Assembly (NCBI RefSeq): GCF_900105075.1
Contig: NZ_FNSK01000007.1
Location: 1-39,778, forward strand
Source: Rhodobacter sp. 24-YEA-8
Lineage (GTDB): Bacteria; Pseudomonadota; Alphaproteobacteria; Rhodobacterales; Rhodobacteraceae
Reading direction: 5' to 3'
DNA: 39,778 nt
Part shown: in pieces, positions 1 to 9,082 of the stretch
How positions within the stretch are numbered: position 1 is the first letter of the stretch
How the letters are laid out: each line of letters starts with the position of its first letter
Notes under the pieces: generated by a model
The model's database searches: none
The model's input: only the letters and a program-made list of their open reading frames with translations
What the model was told of the DNA's origin: nothing
Made by a program: the position numbers and the translations under genes

Positions 1-274
1 GCGCGCCGGGCAGATGCCGCGCATCTACCGCCTGCTTGACGGCGAGGACCGGCTGGAGATCCGGTCCTATATCTGTGACATTACCCCGGCACAGGCGGAA
101 CAGGTCCGTATCGGCGAGGCTGAATGGACCAGGGCGCTCCGCGTCAACGAGACCTGCCACAACCCGCGCGGCGCGCTTTCCTTCACCCATTGGGTAAAAG
201 AGGGCCGCATCCTGCAAAGCATTCAGACCTTTGATCCGGGCTTTGGTCCGGTCGATATCCTCTTCCTGCCATGA
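1..274 (+). CDS. yjbF: YjbF/GfcB-family lipoprotein, C-terminal part (continues from the right edge of the window)
   Basis: The frame is open from the first base and ends at TGA 272-274. Read circularly it joins the frame that leaves the window at 39778: the last two bases GC plus base 1 (G) make an Ala codon, followed by R-A-G-Q and then the ATG at 14. The piece carries family-like text (YRLLDGEDRLEIRSYICDI, then a late HWVKEGRILQS segment). YjbF/GfcB proteins are about 200-220 residue periplasmic lipoproteins of exopolysaccharide operons, of unclear biochemical role. The ATG at 14 should not be taken as a start, because it lies mid-protein and has no upstream signal. The Wza-like gene follows after 45 bp, probably in the same transcript. 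Confidence 0.85.
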   Translation, partial: RAGQMPRIYRLLDGEDRLEIRSYICDITPAQAEQVRIGEAEWTRALRVNETCHNPRGALSFTHWVKEGRILQSIQTFDPGFGPVDILFLP

Positions 275-319
275 TCCAGCCCGTTATCCCTTCTGTGATC
301 CCCTTCTGTGAGGCCTCCG

Positions 320-1678
320 ATGCGTAACCCTCCTTTGCTTGCCACGCTCATGGCCGGGCTTGCGCTGTCGCTGGCGGGCTGCGGCATTGCCTATCAAAGC
401 ACCAGTATCCGCGAAGGTGTGGTGGACGGCACCAAGGTCAGGGTGATCGGCCTGACGCCCGAAACCACATTGGCCGCCAATCAGCAGGCCTATAGCCCGC
501 GGGCGCTGCCTGCAGCCTTCAGCGCGACGGCCGGCACCCATGGCACAATGGCGCGCGGCCTGCCTCAGCCCGCGAACCTCCCCGAACAACGCCAGGGCGT
601 GCCCGCGACCAGATTGCCGCCTGCTGTCGCGGCGACCCCCTATCAGGTGGGTGTCGGGGATGTGGTTTTGCTCGCGACCAAGGCGCCCGCCAATTCGGTG
701 GCCGAGCTTTCGGGCCTCCTGGCCGCGCAAAACAATCGCCAAGGCTATACCGTCCAGGATGATGGCGCGATCGCCATTCCCGATGTCGGCCGGGTCCGCA
801 TCGCGGGTATGACGCTGGAGGATGCCGAAGCGGCGGTGTTCCAGCGCCTTGTCGAGCGCCAGATGGATCCGAGCTTCAGCCTCGAAGTGGCCGAATTCAA
901 CGCCCGCAAAGTGCCGATCGGTGGCGCGGTGGCAAAGCCGGGCGTGGCACCGGTCACGCTGACGCCGCTGACGCTGGATACGGCGCTGGCAGCGGTGGGC
1001 GGCATCGCCGCGCCTGACCGGGAATCTGCAGTGATCCGCATCTACCGCGCCGGCTCGCTTTACGAGATCCCGGTCACCGAATTCCTGCGCAACCAGAGCT
1101 ACCAGAAAACTCGTCTCCTTGATGGCGATACGGTCTTTGTCGACAGCGATTATGATCTGACCCGCGCTGAGGCCTATTTTTCCGAACAGCTCGCTTTGCA
1201 GGGCGCGCGCTCTTCGGCCATCACCGCACTCAGCCAGGAAGTGGGTATCCGCCGCTCTGAGCTGGAAGAGCAGCGCGCGAATTTCAACACAAGGCTCGAG
1301 CTTGGGGCCGAGAAGCGGGACTATGTCTATCTGACCGGCGAGGTCGGCAAACAGGGTCGCTGGGCTCTGCCCTATGACCAGAGCGCAAGCCTTGCCGATG
1401 CCCTGTTCGATCAGGGCGGCATCATCGCCAAGACCGGCAATCCAAGACAGATCTATGTGCTGCGCGGCTCGGCGGATCCGCGTGAATTCGGCGCCCTGAC
1501 CGCCTGGCATCTTGATGCCGGTGCCGCAGCCGGCCTGATGCTGGCGACACGTTTCGAGATGCGCCCGAATGACGTGGTTTATATCGCGCAGCAGCCGGTC
1601 ACCAAATGGGACCGCGTCATCTCGCAGATCACGCCCAGCCTGATCACGGTTCCGCTGAACAATCTGACCGAAAACTGA
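320..1678 (+). CDS. wza: Wza/GfcE-like polysaccharide export outer-membrane lipoprotein
   Basis: A 452-residue periplasmic/outer-membrane polysaccharide export protein, predicted to form the secretion channel. It has a short hydrophobic signal ending in the lipobox LAGC (Cys at residue 21). A Poly_export-type domain (YQVGVGDVVLL, then DDGAIAIPDVGRVRIAGMTLEDAE) is followed by SLBB-like repeats (KVPIGGAVAKPGVAPVTL, then YVYLTGEVGKQGRWALP). The ATG at 320 is preferred over a GTG at 308 because GAGG (310-313) sits 6 nt upstream of it. It is somewhat longer than E. coli Wza (379 aa). It is the last gene of the wzc-yjbH-yjbF-wza run and is followed directly by a strong terminator. Confidence 0.88.
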   Translation: MRNPPLLATLMAGLALSLAGCGIAYQSTSIREGVVDGTKVRVIGLTPETTLAANQQAYSPRALPAAFSATAGTHGTMARGLPQPANLPEQRQGVPATRLPPAVAATPYQVGVGDVVLLATKAPANSVAELSGLLAAQNNRQGYTVQDDGAIAIPDVGRVRIAGMTLEDAEAAVFQRLVERQMDPSFSLEVAEFNARKVPIGGAVAKPGVAPVTLTPLTLDTALAAVGGIAAPDRESAVIRIYRAGSLYEIPVTEFLRNQSYQKTRLLDGDTVFVDSDYDLTRAEAYFSEQLALQGARSSAITALSQEVGIRRSELEEQRANFNTRLELGAEKRDYVYLTGEVGKQGRWALPYDQSASLADALFDQGGIIAKTGNPRQIYVLRGSADPREFGALTAWHLDAGAAAGLMLATRFEMRPNDVVYIAQQPVTKWDRVISQITPSLITVPLNNLTEN

Positions 1679-1680
1679 AC

Positions 1681-1707
1681 AAAAGCCGGGCAGATGCCCG
1701 GCTTTTT
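1681..1707 (+). terminator. Rho-independent terminator after the export operon
   Basis: A perfect 7-bp stem GCCGGGC/GCCCGGC with loop AGAT is followed by five T and preceded by four A that can extend the stem. It begins 3 bp after the Wza-like stop codon. Confidence 0.9.
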
Positions 1708-1820
1708 GCACAAAGATACCGCCAGCCCGCTCTGGCGCTGCGCGCGCAAGGGCACTGTCATATTAATGGTTTAAAAATGGTTGTAAAATGACGAGGATTG
1801 CGGCATTGGCTGGTGCCAGC

Positions 1821-1835
1821 GTCACAATCTGTGAC
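1821..1835. promoter_or_regulatory. Operator-like palindrome upstream of the ExoY-type gene
   Basis: GTCACA-ATC-TGTGAC is a perfect 6+6 inverted repeat in the 269-bp gap between the terminator at 1707 and the start at 1977. The gap is AT-rich (1760-1790 and 1925-1960) and also holds AGCAA-T-tract-TTGCT at 1928-1945. It must contain the promoter of the downstream EPS run, because the upstream transcript is terminated. The binding protein is unknown; this is inference from symmetry and position. Confidence 0.4.
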
Positions 1836-1976
1836 AAGAAGGGGCGTTGATAAATAATCGGGAACGATTAAAAGCTGTGCGCTGAGCCCAGATTGTGCGG
1901 GCTCTTTCCCTGTTCTGCGCTTTGGTAAGCAAGTTTTTTTTTGCTACATCGAAAAATAACTTGTTTAGGACCTCCC

Positions 1977-2654
1977 ATGGCCGACGGAGCCCTGTCGACA
2001 TCCTGTAAGACCTCCGCTGAACGGACCCCGATTCCATTAGCAGGCGCCACCAGGCATGGCTTTTACCGTTCTTACGGCAAACGCTTTCTGGATTTTTTTC
2101 TGGCCCTGTTCCTCATCCCTGTTGTAGTGCCGGTGCTGGTTGTGCTTGCGCTGCTTATCGGCAGATCCCCCTTCTACAGCCAGACCAGAATTGGCAAAGA
2201 CGGCCGGACCTTCCGCATGTGGAAGCTGCGCTCGATGGTGCGGGATGCCGATACGGCCCTTGCCGCCTGTCTCGCCCGGGATCCGAAGCTCCGGCGCGAA
2301 TGGGATCTCAATCAGAAGCTGGATCAGGACCCCCGCATCACCCGGATCGGCCGCCTGATCCGCAAGACTTCGTTTGATGAATTGCCACAGCTCTGGAATG
2401 TGCTGCGTGGCAATATGAGCATTGTCGGCCCGCGCCCGATGATGCTGGATCAGAAAGACCTCTATCCGGGCCAGGCCTATTACCGGTTGCGTCCCGGCCT
2501 GACCGGCCCCTGGCAGGTCTCGGACCGCAATGCTGTCTCTTTCCGGGCAAGGGCGCAATTCGACGAAGATTACGAGCATCACCTGAGTTTTCGGGGTGAC
2601 TGCGGCCTTATCCTGAAAACCATCAGGGTCGTGCTGCGCGCGACCGGGAAATAA
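1977..2654 (+). CDS. ExoY/WbaP-type undecaprenyl-phosphate sugar phosphotransferase
   Basis: A 225-residue monotopic phosphoglycosyl transferase (Bac_transf family) that would start the repeat unit by moving a sugar-1-phosphate from a nucleotide sugar to undecaprenyl phosphate at the inner membrane. There is one hydrophobic segment near residues 38-62 ([20 protein letters not shown]). The catalytic core follows with the family motifs [22 protein letters not shown] and MSIVGPRP, then [11 protein letters not shown]. The length fits the small ExoY form, which lacks the extra N-terminal membrane domain of WbaP. The ATG at 1977 is preferred over a longer TTG frame at 1941 because AGGA (1967-1970) lies 6 nt upstream. 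The acceptor sugar cannot be read from the sequence. Confidence 0.9.
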   Translation: MADGALSTSCKTSAERTPIPLAGATRHGFYRSYGKRFLDFFLALFLIPVVVPVLVVLALLIGRSPFYSQTRIGKDGRTFRMWKLRSMVRDADTALAACLARDPKLRREWDLNQKLDQDPRITRIGRLIRKTSFDELPQLWNVLRGNMSIVGPRPMMLDQKDLYPGQAYYRLRPGLTGPWQVSDRNAVSFRARAQFDEDYEHHLSFRGDCGLILKTIRVVLRATGK

Positions 2655-2667
2655 GCGAGGACATGGC

Positions 2668-2868
2668 ATGACAGAGACAATGATGTTCCAGGGGGCGATT
2701 GTGCTCTATCTTCTGATTTCGCTGATTGCGCTCGCGCTGACCTATCGCGAACAGCAGAGCAGCGGGATCTCCTCGCCGCTGTTTCGCATGATCGGCTTTA
2801 CCCTCTGCGCGATCTGGCCTGTCACTTTCGTGGTTCTGTCCTCGATCCGGCTCGTGATGCGCGCCTGA
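2668..2868 (+). CDS. Small two-helix membrane protein of the EPS cluster
   Basis: 66 residues with two hydrophobic stretches (GAIVLYLLISLIALALTY and MIGFTLCAIWPVTFVVLSS) separated by a short polar loop. GAGG at 2657-2660 sits 7 nt before the ATG, and the gene starts 13 bp after the ExoY-type stop, so it is very probably translated from the same message. I recognise no family. Its position between the initiating transferase and a glycosyltransferase suggests a membrane accessory role; this is inference only. Confidence 0.65.
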   Translation: MTETMMFQGAIVLYLLISLIALALTYREQQSSGISSPLFRMIGFTLCAIWPVTFVVLSSIRLVMRA

Positions 2869-2875
2869 GGATACT

Positions 2876-2968
2876 ATGAAGATGACCCCTATCGAGATGC
2901 AGCACTCACCTGTGAGCCCGGCAGCCGGCACGCGGCCAGAGCATATTTTGGCCTGCCGTCTGGGATAA
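2876..2968 (+). CDS. Possible 30-residue peptide gene
   Basis: ATG at 2876 to TAA at 2966-2968 encodes 30 residues (MKMTPIEMQHSPV...CRLG). A GAGG within the end of the preceding gene lies about 6 nt upstream of the ATG. It ends 4 bp before the next ATG at 2973, a layout consistent with a leader or translational coupling. It has no recognisable homology and could be chance. Confidence 0.35.
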   Translation: MKMTPIEMQHSPVSPAAGTRPEHILACRLG

Positions 2969-2972
2969 GATT

Positions 2973-4271
2973 ATGAAGCTGCTGATACTGGGTATAAACT
3001 TCGCTCCCGAGATGATTTCGACGGGGATCTATACGACGGGCCTTGCCGAGGTCATGGCCGAGGCTGGCGATCAGGTCAGCGTGGTCACGGCCCAGCCCTA
3101 TTATCCGGACTGGAAAGTGTTTCCCGGCCATTCGCGCTTTTTCTGGAGCCGTGGGGAATTGCCCTCGGGGGTCCGCTATATCCGCTGCCCGCATTATGTG
3201 CCGGCAAAGCCCAGTGGCGCGAAGCGCATCATGCATCATGCTAGCTTCGCCCTGACCGCTTTCCCGGTTCTGGCCTGGAAAACCCTGATCGGGCGCCCCG
3301 ATATGGTTCTGGTAATCGCGCCGGCGCTGCTGCCCGCGCCCTTTGCCTGGGCGCTGGCGAGGCTTTCGGGGGCGAAATGCTGGCTGCATGTCCAGGATTT
3401 CGAGGTCGAGGCCGCCTTTGCCACCGGCCTTCTGAAACCTACAAGCTTTGCCGGCCGCCTTGCGCAGAAATTCGACCGCTGGATCCATCGGCGCTTTGAC
3501 AAGGTCAGCACGATCTCGGGCCCGATGCTGCGCAAATTGTCGGAAAAAGGTCTGCCGCCCGGCCGCATTTTCGAGCTGCGTAACTGGGCCAGGCTTGATG
3601 ATGTCACGCCCCTGACAAGCCCTTCGCCCTACCGCGAAGAATTTGGTATCATCGAAGAGCATGTGCTGCTTTATTCCGGCAATATCGCCAATAAACAGGG
3701 TCTTGAGATCCTTCCCGATGTGGCGCGCCGGCTTGCCCATCGCAAGGATCTGCGCTTTGTGATCTGCGGCCAGGGGCCTTTCCTTGACGAGTTGAAAGCG
3801 CTCTCCGAAGGGCTCGACAATATCTCCTTCTTCCCGCTGCAACCGCTGGACCGGCTGGGGGATCTGCTTGGCCTCGCCAGCCTTCATCTCCTGCCCCAGA
3901 TCGCCGGGGTGTCGGAATCGGTGCTGCCGTCGAAGCTGACGAATATGCTGGCCTCGGGCCGCCCAGTTCTGGCCACCGCCGAGCCGGGCACCGCGCTGGC
4001 CGATGAGATCGCAGAATGCGGCAGTGTCACGCCGCCCGGCGATGCGGCAGCACTGGCAGAGGCGATTTCCGCGCTGCTCGACAACCCCCGGCAGCGCGAG
4101 GCCTGCGGGCTCGCCGCCCGGGCCCGCGCTCTGGAACATTGGGACAATAAGCGCATTCTCGAGCGCTTCCGCATTGCCGCCCATGACCTGACCGGCCAGC
4201 CCCGACCCATTGCACCTCCTGTCGCCAAAGCGACGGAAGCCCCTCTGATCAACAGAACGAGACAGACATGA
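2973..4271 (+). CDS. wcaI: WcaI-type GT4 glycosyltransferase
   Basis: A 432-residue cytoplasmic glycosyltransferase of the GT-B/GT4 fold, closest in motif content to the colanic-acid enzyme WcaI. N-terminal acceptor-side motifs: [21 protein letters not shown] and [11 protein letters not shown]. The middle has [16 protein letters not shown] and [15 protein letters not shown]. The C-terminal donor domain has [12 protein letters not shown] and [21 protein letters not shown]. The family transfers a sugar (fucose is reported for WcaI) onto a lipid-linked intermediate, which fits the GDP-fucose genes immediately downstream. Its stop overlaps the gmd start as ATGA. Confidence 0.85.
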   Translation: MKLLILGINFAPEMISTGIYTTGLAEVMAEAGDQVSVVTAQPYYPDWKVFPGHSRFFWSRGELPSGVRYIRCPHYVPAKPSGAKRIMHHASFALTAFPVLAWKTLIGRPDMVLVIAPALLPAPFAWALARLSGAKCWLHVQDFEVEAAFATGLLKPTSFAGRLAQKFDRWIHRRFDKVSTISGPMLRKLSEKGLPPGRIFELRNWARLDDVTPLTSPSPYREEFGIIEEHVLLYSGNIANKQGLEILPDVARRLAHRKDLRFVICGQGPFLDELKALSEGLDNISFFPLQPLDRLGDLLGLASLHLLPQIAGVSESVLPSKLTNMLASGRPVLATAEPGTALADEIAECGSVTPPGDAAALAEAISALLDNPRQREACGLAARARALEHWDNKRILERFRIAAHDLTGQPRPIAPPVAKATEAPLINRTRQT

Positions 4272-5386
4272 AAAAGGCCCTTATCACCGGCATCACAGGC
4301 CAGGACGGCTCTTACCTCGCCGAGTTCCTGCTGGAAAAGGGCTATGAGGTGCATGGGATCAAGCGCCGTGCCTCGTCTTTCAACACGCAGCGTGTCGATC
4401 ACATCTACCAGGACCCGCATGTCTCGAACGCGCATTTCCGGCTGCATTACGGCGATCTGACCGACAGTTCCAACCTGACCCGCATCATGCAGGAAGTGCA
4501 GCCCGACGAGGTCTATAATCTCGGTGCGCAATCCCATGTGGCCGTGTCTTTCGAGGCCCCCGAATATACCGCCGATGTCGACGGGATCGGCACTTTGCGT
4601 CTTCTGGAAGCGATCCGCTTCCTCGGGCTCGAGCAGAAAACCCGTTTCTACCAGGCCTCGACCTCCGAGCTTTATGGCCTGGTGCAAGAGACCCCGCAGC
4701 GCGAGACCACACCCTTCTGGCCCCGGTCTCCTTACGCTGTGGCCAAGCTCTACGCCTATTGGATCACGGTGAATTACCGCGAGGCTTACGGCATCTATGC
4801 CTGCAACGGCATCCTCTTCAACCATGAGAGCCCGCGCCGCGGCGAGACTTTTGTCACCCGCAAGATCACCCGCGGCCTCGCGAATATCGCCCAGGGGCTG
4901 GAAAGCTGCCTCTTCATGGGCAATATCGACAGCTTGCGCGACTGGGGTCATGCAAAAGACTATGTCCGCATGCAGTGGATGATGCTGCAACAGGACAGCC
5001 CGGAAGATTTCGTCATCGCCACCGGCGTGCAATATTCGGTGCGCCAGTTCATCACCTGGTCGGCGCAGGAACTGGGGATCGAACTTGCCTTCACCGGCGA
5101 GGGCGTGAACGAAATCGCCACCGTGGTCTCGGTCTCGGGCGATAATGCGCCTGCGGTCAAACCGGGCGACGTCGTCATGCGCATCGACCCGCGCTACTTC
5201 CGCCCGGCCGAGGTGGAAACCCTGCTCGGCGATCCGGCAAAGGCAAAAGAAAAACTCGGCTGGGTGCCCGAGATCACCGTCCAGGAAATGTGCTCCGAGA
5301 TGGTGTCCGAAGACCTGAAAGTCGCAAAACGCCACGCCTTCCTGAAGGCCCACGGCCATGACGTGCCGGTGAGTGTGGAGGCGTAG
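4268..5386 (+). CDS. gmd: GDP-mannose 4,6-dehydratase
   Basis: 372 residues, the normal length for Gmd. Converts GDP-D-mannose to GDP-4-keto-6-deoxy-D-mannose. The NAD(P)-binding motif GITGQDGSY is at residues 8-16. The catalytic set is visible: T132 and E134 in STSELYG, and Y156/K160 in [20 protein letters not shown] and the DWGHAKDYV segment are typical. The start overlaps wcaI by 4 bp. It uses GDP-mannose from manC (32058-33524), and its product feeds fcl (5658-6623). Base composition is GC-rich like the rest of the plasmid and unlike fcl, so the two consecutive pathway genes look to have different origins. Confidence 0.97.
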   Translation: MKKALITGITGQDGSYLAEFLLEKGYEVHGIKRRASSFNTQRVDHIYQDPHVSNAHFRLHYGDLTDSSNLTRIMQEVQPDEVYNLGAQSHVAVSFEAPEYTADVDGIGTLRLLEAIRFLGLEQKTRFYQASTSELYGLVQETPQRETTPFWPRSPYAVAKLYAYWITVNYREAYGIYACNGILFNHESPRRGETFVTRKITRGLANIAQGLESCLFMGNIDSLRDWGHAKDYVRMQWMMLQQDSPEDFVIATGVQYSVRQFITWSAQELGIELAFTGEGVNEIATVVSVSGDNAPAVKPGDVVMRIDPRYFRPAEVETLLGDPAKAKEKLGWVPEITVQEMCSEMVSEDLKVAKRHAFLKAHGHDVPVSVEA

Positions 5387-5419
5387 TTACCAGAGAACAG
5401 CCTTCATCACATCTGGTAA
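5387..5419. repeat. Inverted repeat just after gmd
   Basis: TTACCAGA (5387-5394) and TCTGGTAA (5412-5419) are perfect 8-bp inverted arms around a 17-nt loop. No T-tract follows, so it is not a clear terminator. It lies exactly where base composition changes from GC-rich to AT-rich. Confidence 0.45.
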
Positions 5420-5440
5420 GTTCTAGCGTTAAGAGTCTTA

Positions 5441-5564
5441 GCTACTTGGGCGATGCAACACTTATAGAAAAATAACTGGATGTCAGCCTGAGATTTCTGT
5501 TCGAGATGGTGTCGCTGCCTTCGTGCGTTGGTACAAGGAATACAACTGGTATTCTAAGGCCTAG
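5441..5564 (+). pseudogene. C-terminal remnant of a nucleotide-sugar 4-epimerase
   Basis: The DNA between gmd and fcl encodes, with frameshifts, the tail of an epimerase like the intact one at 30310-31332. ATWA is read from 5441. A second frame then gives D-A-T-L-I-E-K, and a third gives I-T-G-C-Q-P-E-I-S-V-R-D-G-V-A-A-F-V-R-W-Y, ending KEYNWYSKA and TAG at 5562-5564. The intact copy ends ATWADADLLKRLTGY, PETGFRDGVAQFVAWFRDYY, so the alignment is colinear. Only about 40 codons remain and at least two indels are needed. It is AT-rich like the downstream cassette, which suggests it came with that cassette. Confidence 0.75.
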
Positions 5565-5657
5565 CGAAGGCTCTAACTTCAAACAAGATACGATACGAGA
5601 ATTGGCTCCCCTTCGAGAAGATCGGGGGCCTATATTCTAAATAATCGGGGGCATATC

Positions 5658-6623
5658 ATGAAGTACTTTATTGCAGGGCATAAAGGTATGGTTGGCAGCG
5701 CAATCATGCGAAAGTTGATAGAACGAAAAGTGCACGGCGATCCCTTGGAAATAGTTACTAAAACGCGCGCCGAGTTGGATCTAACAGATCAAAAATCAGT
5801 GCGCGATTTTATGCATGTCGAAAAGCCTGATGTAGTGATTGTTGCAGCCGCAAAAGTCGGTGGCATTCACGCAAACGACACTTATCCTGCTGAATTTATC
5901 TACGATAATTTAATTATTGAGTGTAATCTAATACATCAGGCATTCAAATCCGGGGTGGCTAAGCTTCTTCAACTTGGATCCTCATGCATATACCCAAAAT
6001 TCACTGATCAACCGATCGGTGAAAGTGCACTACTTACAGGCAAACTAGAGCCAACAAACGAACCATATGCGATTGCTAAAATAGCAGGGATTAAACTTTG
6101 CGAAAGTTATAACAGGCAATATGGGGTCGATTATAGATCAGTGATGCCGACTAATCTTTATGGGCCAGGAGATAACTATCACCCTGATAACTCGCACGTC
6201 GTTCCCGGGCTTCTCAAAAGATTTCATGATGCAAAGCAGCAGGGCGTGGATGAAGTGATGATCTGGGGGTCTGGAAAGCCTCGTCGTGAATTTCTTCATG
6301 TAGATGATATGGCAGAAGCGTCTCTTTTCATTTTGGGTCTGGAAAAATCTGTTTATGATCGCAACACACAGCCAATGCTTAGCCACATTAATGTTGGAAC
6401 GGGGATTGATCATTCAATTCTGGAGCTTTCAAAAATAATTGCAGATGTAGTTGGCTACTGTGGCGGTATTTCCTTTGACACCACTAAGCCCGATGGAGCG
6501 ATGAGGAAATTAATGAGTGTTGATAGAATTAACAATATGGGATGGAAATATAAAATAGACTTAAAGAGCGGAATTAGGGACACCTACGAATGGTATATAA
6601 ATCAGGGTCAAGTCAGGTCTTGA
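5658..6623 (+). CDS. fcl: GDP-L-fucose synthase
   Basis: 321 residues, the expected length. Performs the 3,5-epimerisation and 4-reduction of GDP-4-keto-6-deoxymannose to GDP-L-fucose. The NADP-binding motif GHKGMVG is at residues 7-13. Catalytic residues are visible in LGSSCIYP (S108) and Y137/K141 of EPYAIAK, matching S107/Y136/K140 of the E. coli enzyme. [15 protein letters not shown] and [12 protein letters not shown] are family hallmarks. AATCGGGGGC precedes the ATG. It is AT-rich and marks the start of the low-GC cassette, yet completes the pathway begun by gmd. Confidence 0.96.
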   Translation: MKYFIAGHKGMVGSAIMRKLIERKVHGDPLEIVTKTRAELDLTDQKSVRDFMHVEKPDVVIVAAAKVGGIHANDTYPAEFIYDNLIIECNLIHQAFKSGVAKLLQLGSSCIYPKFTDQPIGESALLTGKLEPTNEPYAIAKIAGIKLCESYNRQYGVDYRSVMPTNLYGPGDNYHPDNSHVVPGLLKRFHDAKQQGVDEVMIWGSGKPRREFLHVDDMAEASLFILGLEKSVYDRNTQPMLSHINVGTGIDHSILELSKIIADVVGYCGGISFDTTKPDGAMRKLMSVDRINNMGWKYKIDLKSGIRDTYEWYINQGQVRS

Positions 6624-6674
6624 TTTACTGATGCATATCATGCACCGACAAGTGACGACACAAGGGAGTGAACA

Positions 6675-7808
6675 ATGTATCACGACAAGATCATGAAAAA
6701 AGTTATTGTTGTTGGCCCCTTCCCCCCGCCGCATAATGGTGCTGCAAAAAATACCCTAATATGGGCCGAAGGAATCAAAAAAAATGACGTGCCAGTCATT
6801 TGCATTGAAACCAATGTTAAGACCGGATCTGCGCATAAAAGGTCCCTTCGCTATCACTTCGATAGAGCATACCTCACCTTTATAAATGTAGCCTCTATTC
6901 TAAAGTCAGCAGACTCGTCGACCGTTGTCTATATTGTTCCGGATGGGGGGTTTGGGCTATTTTATAATATCGCATATGCCCTGTCATTTAAGTGCAGAGG
7001 CGTAAAGTCAGTATGGATGCATCATCGAAATTTTCACAATATTTCAAATGGAGGCTGGCTTTTAAAGATATTTAATAGAATTATTGGAACCTCTGGCAGT
7101 CATATATTCCTTACTGTAGGAATGGAGAGCGCTTTCAAACGCTATATTTGCCCGAAGATTAGATCTGTTGTGATCGGAAATGCTGCCACCTGCGATGTGC
7201 GAATAAATGAAGCAGGCAGCGGTCGCCCTGAAAGAGATTGTATTCAAGTTGGATTCCTTAGCAATTTGAATTATGATAAAGGATTCGACATTGTAGTTGA
7301 GGCATTCAAAAGTGTTTCTAAGAGCTCGCCGGAAGTAACTTTTGCGGTGGGAGGCGAGGCGAATGACAGTGACGCATCTGCCTGGCTAGTGGATCTAAGA
7401 AATAGTGTTGGTGAGAAAGTAAATATACTCGGGCACATCTCAGGAGATAAAAAACAGGAATTCTATGAAAATTCTGATATCTTGGTTTTTCCCACCACAT
7501 ACAAGCTAGAAGCACAGCCAAATGTTCTGATGGAGGCATTAGCGGCAGGCTGCTCAGTAATCGCGACAGATCATGCTTGTATCGCGGAAACTATATCTGA
7601 TTCACATCACGATCTGATTAAGTTACAAGCCAGAAAAGATATGGTGATTGAACTTGTTGCGAAGCTTAATGAAATGATCGCGCAGTTGTCCGACCCTTTA
7701 TCCCGGCGTGCCGCTATAAATGCGAATACGGAGGCATTCCGGATAATGAAGGAAAGGGACACCCGTGCTTACAATGATCTAATCGCTGCAGAGTTTACAG
7801 CATTATGA
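6675..7808 (+). CDS. GT4-family glycosyltransferase
   Basis: 377 residues with a GT-B organisation. N-terminal start: KKVIVVGPFPPPHNGAAKNT. C-terminal donor-binding half: IQVGFLSNLNYDKGFDIVVEAF, then FPTTYKLEAQPNVLMEALAAGCSVIATD with the E-x7-E-like pattern of GT4. GGGAG at 6664-6668 is 6 nt from the ATG at 6675, so this start is preferred over the internal ATG at 6693. It would add a sugar to the lipid-linked repeat unit in the cytoplasm; donor and acceptor are not readable. The stop overlaps the wzx start (ATGA). AT-rich. Confidence 0.82.
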   Translation: MYHDKIMKKVIVVGPFPPPHNGAAKNTLIWAEGIKKNDVPVICIETNVKTGSAHKRSLRYHFDRAYLTFINVASILKSADSSTVVYIVPDGGFGLFYNIAYALSFKCRGVKSVWMHHRNFHNISNGGWLLKIFNRIIGTSGSHIFLTVGMESAFKRYICPKIRSVVIGNAATCDVRINEAGSGRPERDCIQVGFLSNLNYDKGFDIVVEAFKSVSKSSPEVTFAVGGEANDSDASAWLVDLRNSVGEKVNILGHISGDKKQEFYENSDILVFPTTYKLEAQPNVLMEALAAGCSVIATDHACIAETISDSHHDLIKLQARKDMVIELVAKLNEMIAQLSDPLSRRAAINANTEAFRIMKERDTRAYNDLIAAEFTAL

Positions 7809-9082
7809 TCGCAAAGAAAAAAATTGTAAACCTTATTGGACTTGGAATTGGATATCTCCTTGGCCAAGGCAGCTTTTTAATTGCATCATTTTATTTGCTC
7901 TCCAATGAGAAATATGAAACGGCATCTGCTGTCGGATTTGGAATGTCAGTGGTCACCCTATCCTTATTGATCATTGATATGGGTGGACAGATCTATCTTT
8001 CTCGCCAAGTTGCGATAGATAGAAACTTGTGCCGAGACACTGGGATTGGCGCATCCGACGAAGTGTTGAAGTCAATTTTTTCCATTATATTAATACGGCT
8101 TATATCTTGGGCCTCCCTGCTATTATGTGTTGGAATTTTTGGAAGAAACTTGGGTTTTGCAGAGGATCCTCTTTCTGAGAGGTTCATATTAATTTCTATC
8201 GCATGCTTGTTTTTCTGGATATTTAACCAAACTGGCGTTCTTGATGGCCAACGGCTCCAAGGATGGTCCGGTCTATCTCTATCCATCCCTTGGGTCTTTG
8301 TGAGTGCAGCTACTATTGCCCTGTCGAATTACGATGTCTCGCCATCATTCTTCGGAATATTCCTTGGTCTTTCGTTTGGCGCGGGATCATTGATCGCGGT
8401 TATCCTGCAAATTGTTGTAAGTCGAATTTTTTATAATTTGCGCATTGCACGTATATGCGTGCGGGATATATTGATGGCTTTGAGAATTGGGGGCGGGGCA
8501 TTTCTGTCGCAACTTCCAGGGCAGCTAAATGGCAGGGTGCAAATATACTTCGCAATGATGCTGTTCTCTCCGGAGTTGGCCGCGGCATTTATCCTTTCTC
8601 GAAATGTACTTAATGCGTCTAATAATCTAGTTGGAATGGCCAGGAGAATAGAATTTCCAGATCTAGTGGCTCTGTTAGGAACTGGATGCGTCAGTATTTC
8701 TGTTATATTCCGACGTCAAAAGATGTCATTCTTATTTAGCATTCTGATCTGCATTTTTTGCTTAATGTGCGGCATTGCTTCGTACACTGACATGCTGCCA
8801 TCGTATCTTAAAGGAAGTTCGGATGCTATTTTAATTAATGCGATATTCGTGCCTGTACTTGTATCCTCTACTATTTCTGGCGCGTTGGTTCAGGCCATGC
8901 TTGCATCTGGAAAATCTTTCATTGTTGCGCTCTCAAGTGTCATCTCATTCTTTCTGTCAACGTTGATCGTTTGGCTTCTGATTGATGATATTATGGTGTA
9001 TGCAATGGTTTTGGCGTCAATTGTTTCCAATGTTGTTATTTCTGTGTTAATGATGTCCTCAATTCAGAAGCGAAGGATGTGA
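7805..9082 (+). CDS. wzx: Wzx-like polysaccharide flippase
   Basis: 425 residues, almost entirely hydrophobic, with roughly 11-12 predicted membrane segments (for example LIGLGIGYLLGQGSFLIASFY and SLLLCVGIFGRNLGFAED, ending VYAMVLASIVSNVVISVLMM). This is the layout of MATE/MVF-type O-antigen flippases. It would move the undecaprenyl-linked repeat unit to the periplasmic face. Sequence conservation in this family is low, so the call rests on topology and on its place between a glycosyltransferase and a Wzy-like gene. It overlaps both neighbours by 4 bp. Confidence 0.72.
   Translation: MIAKKKIVNLIGLGIGYLLGQGSFLIASFYLLSNEKYETASAVGFGMSVVTLSLLIIDMGGQIYLSRQVAIDRNLCRDTGIGASDEVLKSIFSIILIRLISWASLLLCVGIFGRNLGFAEDPLSERFILISIACLFFWIFNQTGVLDGQRLQGWSGLSLSIPWVFVSAATIALSNYDVSPSFFGIFLGLSFGAGSLIAVILQIVVSRIFYNLRIARICVRDILMALRIGGGAFLSQLPGQLNGRVQIYFAMMLFSPELAAAFILSRNVLNASNNLVGMARRIEFPDLVALLGTGCVSISVIFRRQKMSFLFSILICIFCLMCGIASYTDMLPSYLKGSSDAILINAIFVPVLVSSTISGALVQAMLASGKSFIVALSSVISFFLSTLIVWLLIDDIMVYAMVLASIVSNVVISVLMMSSIQKRRM

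Noticed and set aside
284..1711. 475-codon minus-strand open frame opposite the Wza-like gene
   Set aside because: Arg/His/Gly-rich shadow of a GC-rich gene, with no family motifs and no ribosome site; the plus strand has clear Poly_export text.
2889..5359. Long minus-strand frames opposite wcaI and gmd
   Set aside because: Antisense shadows caused by GC-rich codon bias. The plus-strand enzymes are certain, and two overlapping full-length genes here are not supported.
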